A DNA stretch of 8,922 nucleotides. It comes from JADHUC01 sp964617665 (GTDB taxonomy: Bacteria > Planctomycetota > Planctomycetia > Pirellulales > Pirellulaceae). The DNA lies in assembly GCA_964617665.1 (NCBI GenBank), contig CAZUAH010000566.1:1-8922 (forward strand), read 5' to 3'. Both the position numbers and the translations under genes were made by a program. Numbering within the stretch: position 1 is the stretch's first letter; every line of letters starts with the position of its first letter. The notes under the pieces were generated by a model, which saw nothing but the letters and a program-made list of their open reading frames with translations, was not told the origin of the DNA and did no database searches. Below, piece by piece: positions 6,307 to 8,922 of this stretch.

Positions 6307-7616
6307 CCGCGCAGCGACTGTACACCCGTGATTTTGCCACCGTGTTCGCCAGCCACATCGGATTTGTGCTGGCCAATACGTTGCTGGCCCACTATGCGCG
6401 CTGGATCGGATTTCTTGGTGGCGACGAGCGCGATATTGGTCTGGTCATGGGTGTAGCGCCGATCGTCGGCTTGCTCTTTCGTCCCTGGCTGGGACCCTGT
6501 ATCGATCGGCTCGGCGTGCGAACGACATGGATCATTGGCGAGACCATTCTGTTGACCGCCGTTCTGGCAAACTTGCTGGCCAGTGAAGTTGGCCCCTACC
6601 TATACGTCGTGCGCACCATGATGACGCTCGGCGTGGCGATTGTCTTCGCCAGCAGCCTGACCTATATCACGCACCTGGCCCCGCCGACACGACAAGCGGA
6701 GGCGATCGGGGTCTTCGGGGCCGGCGGTTTTTCGGGAATGATCGTGGGGCCGATGATTGGCGATTGGATTCTGGGCGGACTCGATCGCTCGTACGGCAAC
6801 TTCGCGGTCTACTTCACCGTCGTCGCCCTGGCGATCGTGGGTTCGGCAACAATGCTACTGTTTGTACGGCCGCTGCCAATCAAGGGAGGACCGACAAAGA
6901 TCAGGTTGCACGACTTCACCCATACCGCCCGGCAGCATTGGCCGGGGGCCATTCTGCTAGTGAACATCCTGTTTGGCGTCTGCATGACAGTGCCGTTCGT
7001 GTTTCTTTCGCGATACCTGGACTACGCCGAGATCGTCAGTCCCGGCATGACCACGTTTTTCTTGATTTATGGCAGCCTGGGGCTGACACTGCGTCTGTCT
7101 CTACGCAAGCTGCCGGCCCGCATAGGCCGTCGGAAAGTCCTGCTCGCTGGCTTGACATGCCTGTGCTGCGGCTCAATCAGCTTCCTGCTGATCGACGCGG
7201 CTCATCCCTGGTGGCTACTGGCGCCGGCGATCCTGCTCGGCACCGGGCATGCGCTCACGTTCCACACCTTAGCCTCACTGTCGTTGGATTCCTTTCCCGC
7301 ACCGGTTCGCGGCACCGGTTCGGTCCTGGCTCTAATGCACATCGACCTGGGGCTGATTGCCGGTGGCCCGTTGCTTGGCCAGATCGCCTATCGTTTCGGC
7401 TATTCTTGGCTGTTCATTGTCGCCGCGCTGTGCGCCTTGGGTGCGAGCGTTCTGTACGCTTGGTCCAGTATTCCCGTGTGGAAATCCCGGCGACTGGCAC
7501 GGCTGGCTAGTTTGGATGTAGGCCGGACGAGTCCCGCGCCTCTCGCCACTCCCGTCAAGAAGGAACCGAAATCATGCGTCATAGAGCGCTCCTACTCGAC
7601 CGACGACGCCCCTTGA
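6303..7616 (+). CDS. Major facilitator superfamily (MFS) transporter
   Basis: A 437-residue secondary transporter of the cytoplasmic membrane, probably moving a small molecule by proton coupling; the substrate is not predictable. About twelve hydrophobic segments run from residue 12 to 388 with the two-halves pattern of the family. A motif A-like loop lies between helices 2 and 3 (GPCIDRLGVR, 64-73) and its counterpart in the second half (PARIGRRKVLL, 271-281). Helix 5 has a motif C-like Gly-rich stretch (GGFSGMIVGPMIGD, 141-154). A hydrophilic tail of about 45 residues follows the last helix. The start is TTG at 6303, overlapping the TGA of the upstream remnant, with GGA eight bases away; no better in-frame start is visible upstream. 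Length is normal for the family. It is most like general efflux or sugar-efflux MFS proteins, but that is only an impression. Confidence 0.92.
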   Translation: MTAQRLYTRDFATVFASHIGFVLANTLLAHYARWIGFLGGDERDIGLVMGVAPIVGLLFRPWLGPCIDRLGVRTTWIIGETILLTAVLANLLASEVGPYLYVVRTMMTLGVAIVFASSLTYITHLAPPTRQAEAIGVFGAGGFSGMIVGPMIGDWILGGLDRSYGNFAVYFTVVALAIVGSATMLLFVRPLPIKGGPTKIRLHDFTHTARQHWPGAILLVNILFGVCMTVPFVFLSRYLDYAEIVSPGMTTFFLIYGSLGLTLRLSLRKLPARIGRRKVLLAGLTCLCCGSISFLLIDAAHPWWLLAPAILLGTGHALTFHTLASLSLDSFPAPVRGTGSVLALMHIDLGLIAGGPLLGQIAYRFGYSWLFIVAALCALGASVLYAWSSIPVWKSRRLARLASLDVGRTSPAPLATPVKKEPKSCVIERSYSTDDAP

Positions 7617-7623
7617 GGAACCA

Positions 7624-7648
7624 TGGGATAGGCTTCCAGCCTATCCCA
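7624..7648. repeat. Perfect 10-bp hairpin after the MFS gene
   Basis: TGGGATAGGC, loop TTCCA, then GCCTATCCCA form a perfect stem of ten pairs, starting eight bases after the MFS stop. No T run follows on either strand, so it is not a standard Rho-independent terminator. The sequence looks like a short palindromic element of the kind dispersed between genes in planctomycete chromosomes. It could still end or stabilise the MFS transcript. Confidence 0.7.
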
Positions 7649-7723
7649 CGGGTAAGAGAGTCTCCGACGGTCGCCCAAGAAAAGTAAATAGGATTGCCAC
7701 ACCAGCCTCAAGGACCCCGCTTC

Positions 7724-7730
7724 AGAGAGG
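7724..7730 (+). promoter_or_regulatory. Ribosome binding site deciding the amidotransferase start
   Basis: AGAGAGG eight bases before the ATG at 7739. It favours this ATG, which begins the signal peptide, over the in-frame TTG at 7694. Confidence 0.65.
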
Positions 7731-7738
7731 AATCCCCC

Positions 7739-8572
7739 ATGACCCGCTTGCTTTCCTCCGCTTTGACTCTTGTTGTGTTATGCAGGCTATCGGTTGGCCT
7801 CACCTTGGCTGCCGAGAGCGACGCTTGGCAGGTGGTGTTTACCACGCCCCAGGAGTTCGCAGCCATCGACGAGCCGATTGTTTGCATTCTGAGCATTCAG
7901 CATCCCGATATCATCCGCAAGCAACTCGCGGGCAAGCCGGCCGCAGAGTACTCGGGTCTGAAGCTCCGAAAGCGGATGCAAGCGCAAAGCGGTCTGCGTT
8001 GCGTCATGGTCCACTTCACAGAGATCCGCAGTGAGAACCTGGACCGCAGTTGCGTCAAGGCGATCCTCATCACGGGGCGATCGAAGGTCGTCGGCCGCGA
8101 TCTCGACGCCAAGTTCTACCCGCTGATCCGCAACACGAAGATTCCCATCTTCGGATTCTGTGGCGGGATGCAATTGATCGGGCAGGCCTATTCCTCCAAG
8201 GTGGGACGGCTGCGTAAGCTGCGAGATGGCGAGAAAGACCCGAACCCTAATTACCATCCGGGCCAGTTCAAGGAATGGGGATTCCTGCCGGTTCGGATCG
8301 TGCAACGTGATCCGTTGTTCGAAGGGCTGCCCGACGAGATCGTGGTCCGCGAGGCGCATGCCTTTCAAGTCATGCAAGTTCCGGCCGAATTCGAGTTGCT
8401 GGCTTCGACGGATGAGTGCAAGGTGCAGGCCTTCAAACACCGTCAACGGCTGGTCTACGGCACCCAGTTTCACCCGGAAGTCAACAACGACGATCACCCA
8501 CACGGCCGCGTGATTCTCGGAAACTTCTTCCGGTTGGCAGGACCGGCACCAGAACTCGCCCCACGCGATTGA
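7739..8572 (+). CDS. Exported class I glutamine-amidotransferase-like protein
   Basis: A 277-residue protein with a GATase1 (flavodoxin-like) fold. The nucleophile elbow is FGFCGGMQ with Cys141. The other triad members are His245 and Glu247 in QFHPE, and the conserved REAHAFQV lies at 204-211. Such domains hydrolyse glutamine or gamma-glutamyl bonds. Uncommonly, residues 1-25 form a Sec-type signal (MTRLLSSALTLVVLCRLSVG, then LTLAAES), so the enzyme should act outside the cytoplasm. No synthetase partner domain or gene is nearby, which argues against a biosynthetic amidotransferase subunit. A stand-alone gamma-glutamyl hydrolase or amidase is more likely, with substrate unknown. The 'LITGRS' (110-115) segment resembles the 'ISGS/SGGP' loop of the family. 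It is 122 bases after the MFS gene on the same strand, with the hairpin between, so it is probably transcribed separately. Confidence 0.88.
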   Translation: MTRLLSSALTLVVLCRLSVGLTLAAESDAWQVVFTTPQEFAAIDEPIVCILSIQHPDIIRKQLAGKPAAEYSGLKLRKRMQAQSGLRCVMVHFTEIRSENLDRSCVKAILITGRSKVVGRDLDAKFYPLIRNTKIPIFGFCGGMQLIGQAYSSKVGRLRKLRDGEKDPNPNYHPGQFKEWGFLPVRIVQRDPLFEGLPDEIVVREAHAFQVMQVPAEFELLASTDECKVQAFKHRQRLVYGTQFHPEVNNDDHPHGRVILGNFFRLAGPAPELAPRD

Positions 8573-8922
8573 GCTTGCCTCGCTTCACGAGGTACAGAGC
8601 GACAGGACCGCTTGCCGGGTGCGGACCGAAGGGCCAGTCGCAAGCCGCCCCAGGGGCTGTTCGCAACGCGTTCTCGCGACTTAGGACGGATACTCATCGG
8701 CGCGCAACGGTGTCGGCTCATCTGCCCCAGAAGTTGTCGTCCTGAGCGCGCAAACGCTGCCGCCCCAATGCCCAAGGTCACGCCCACCTGGTGCAGTTCG
8801 GGGCGGACAAGCCATGGAGCGGATGGCATCACTTGGACGACGCATTTCGACCCAGTACACCGAGAGTGTAAGCGTGCGCCAGATCCATACTTGACGGGTT
8901 GTCTAGTCTGGAGTGGTTGGAT
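8573..8922. other. Right-hand 350 bases without a recognised gene
   Basis: Overlapping open frames occur on both strands (8494-8832 minus, 8416-8745 plus). They have unnatural composition and largely overlap the amidotransferase gene or each other, with no start signals. A small hairpin (TGCCTCG, loop CTTCA, CGAGGTA; 8576-8594) sits just after the amidotransferase stop and could be a weak terminator, though no T run follows. Nothing else is recognised; a gene may begin beyond the right edge. Confidence 0.45.
8576..8594 (+). terminator. Weak hairpin after the amidotransferase gene
   Basis: A seven-pair stem (one G-T pair) with a five-base CTTCA loop begins three bases after the stop codon at 8570-8572. 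It lacks a downstream T tract, so intrinsic termination is doubtful. Confidence 0.25.

Noticed and set aside
5658..6392. Long minus-strand frame of 244 residues
   Set aside because: It overlaps the Tat-signal gene in another frame and is rich in Arg, Cys, Ser and Trp without any domain; a shadow of the real gene.
6764..7510. 248-residue plus-strand frame inside the MFS gene
   Set aside because: Out-of-frame reading of the transporter, rich in Arg and Pro, with no hydrophobic pattern of its own.
7787..8503. 238-residue minus-strand frame opposite the amidotransferase gene
   Set aside because: Antisense shadow of a gene with clear catalytic motifs; no start signal or recognisable family.
8494..8832. 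Minus-strand 112-residue frame at the right end
   Set aside because: No recognisable motif and no ribosome site, and its end overlaps the amidotransferase gene; composition looks like chance in GC-rich DNA.
1..8922. CRISPR array, tRNA or rRNA genes, riboswitches
   Set aside because: No regularly spaced repeats, no cloverleaf or T-loop signature and no rRNA-like conserved stretch were found by eye.

Overview
The window looks like an accessory stretch of a Planctomycetota-type chromosome (or a similar large-genome environmental bacterium). This placement is an inference. It rests on an IS66 transposase with a planctomycete-style C-terminus, a DUF6398-type protein, several exported proteins of unknown function (Sec, Tat and lipoprotein signals), and a glycine-zipper module of a kind I associate with planctomycete proteins. 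No rRNA, tRNA or housekeeping gene is present to confirm it. Base composition appears mixed by eye: the transposase and the three-gene block at 2127-4740 look less GC-rich than the MFS and amidotransferase genes on the right.

Layout. Bases 1-895 (+) hold the 3' two-thirds or so of an IS66 transposase that enters from the left edge. Then comes a run of minus-strand genes: a DUF6398-like protein (935-1450), a small four-helix membrane protein (1594-2031), and a compact block read from right to left. That block encodes a membrane-anchored helical protein (4740 to 3550), a signal-peptide/PD-(D/E)XK-nuclease-like/glycine-zipper protein (3553 to 2330) and a 61-residue lipoprotein-like peptide (2312 to 2127). 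The first two genes overlap by four bases (ATGA) and the third starts 17 bases after the second stops. After a 313-base gap comes a Tat-exported, deacetylase-like protein that appears to lack its C-terminal half (5947 to 5054).

On the plus strand, a broken gene remnant with one in-frame TGA (6115-6306) overlaps the start of an MFS transporter (6303-7616). A perfect 10-bp hairpin (7624-7648) follows, then an exported class I glutamine-amidotransferase-like protein (7739-8572). The last 350 bases hold no gene I recognise.

The most interesting unit is the three-gene block at 2127-4740. Its central protein joins a Sec signal, a restriction-endonuclease-fold domain like those in polymorphic toxins (E61, D88, E107-x-K109, Q127) and a C-terminal glycine zipper. 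It is translationally coupled to a single-pass membrane protein and followed by a tiny lipoprotein. An exported or envelope nuclease effector with dedicated partners is a reasonable hypothesis, but only the domain-level features are visible; the function is inference.
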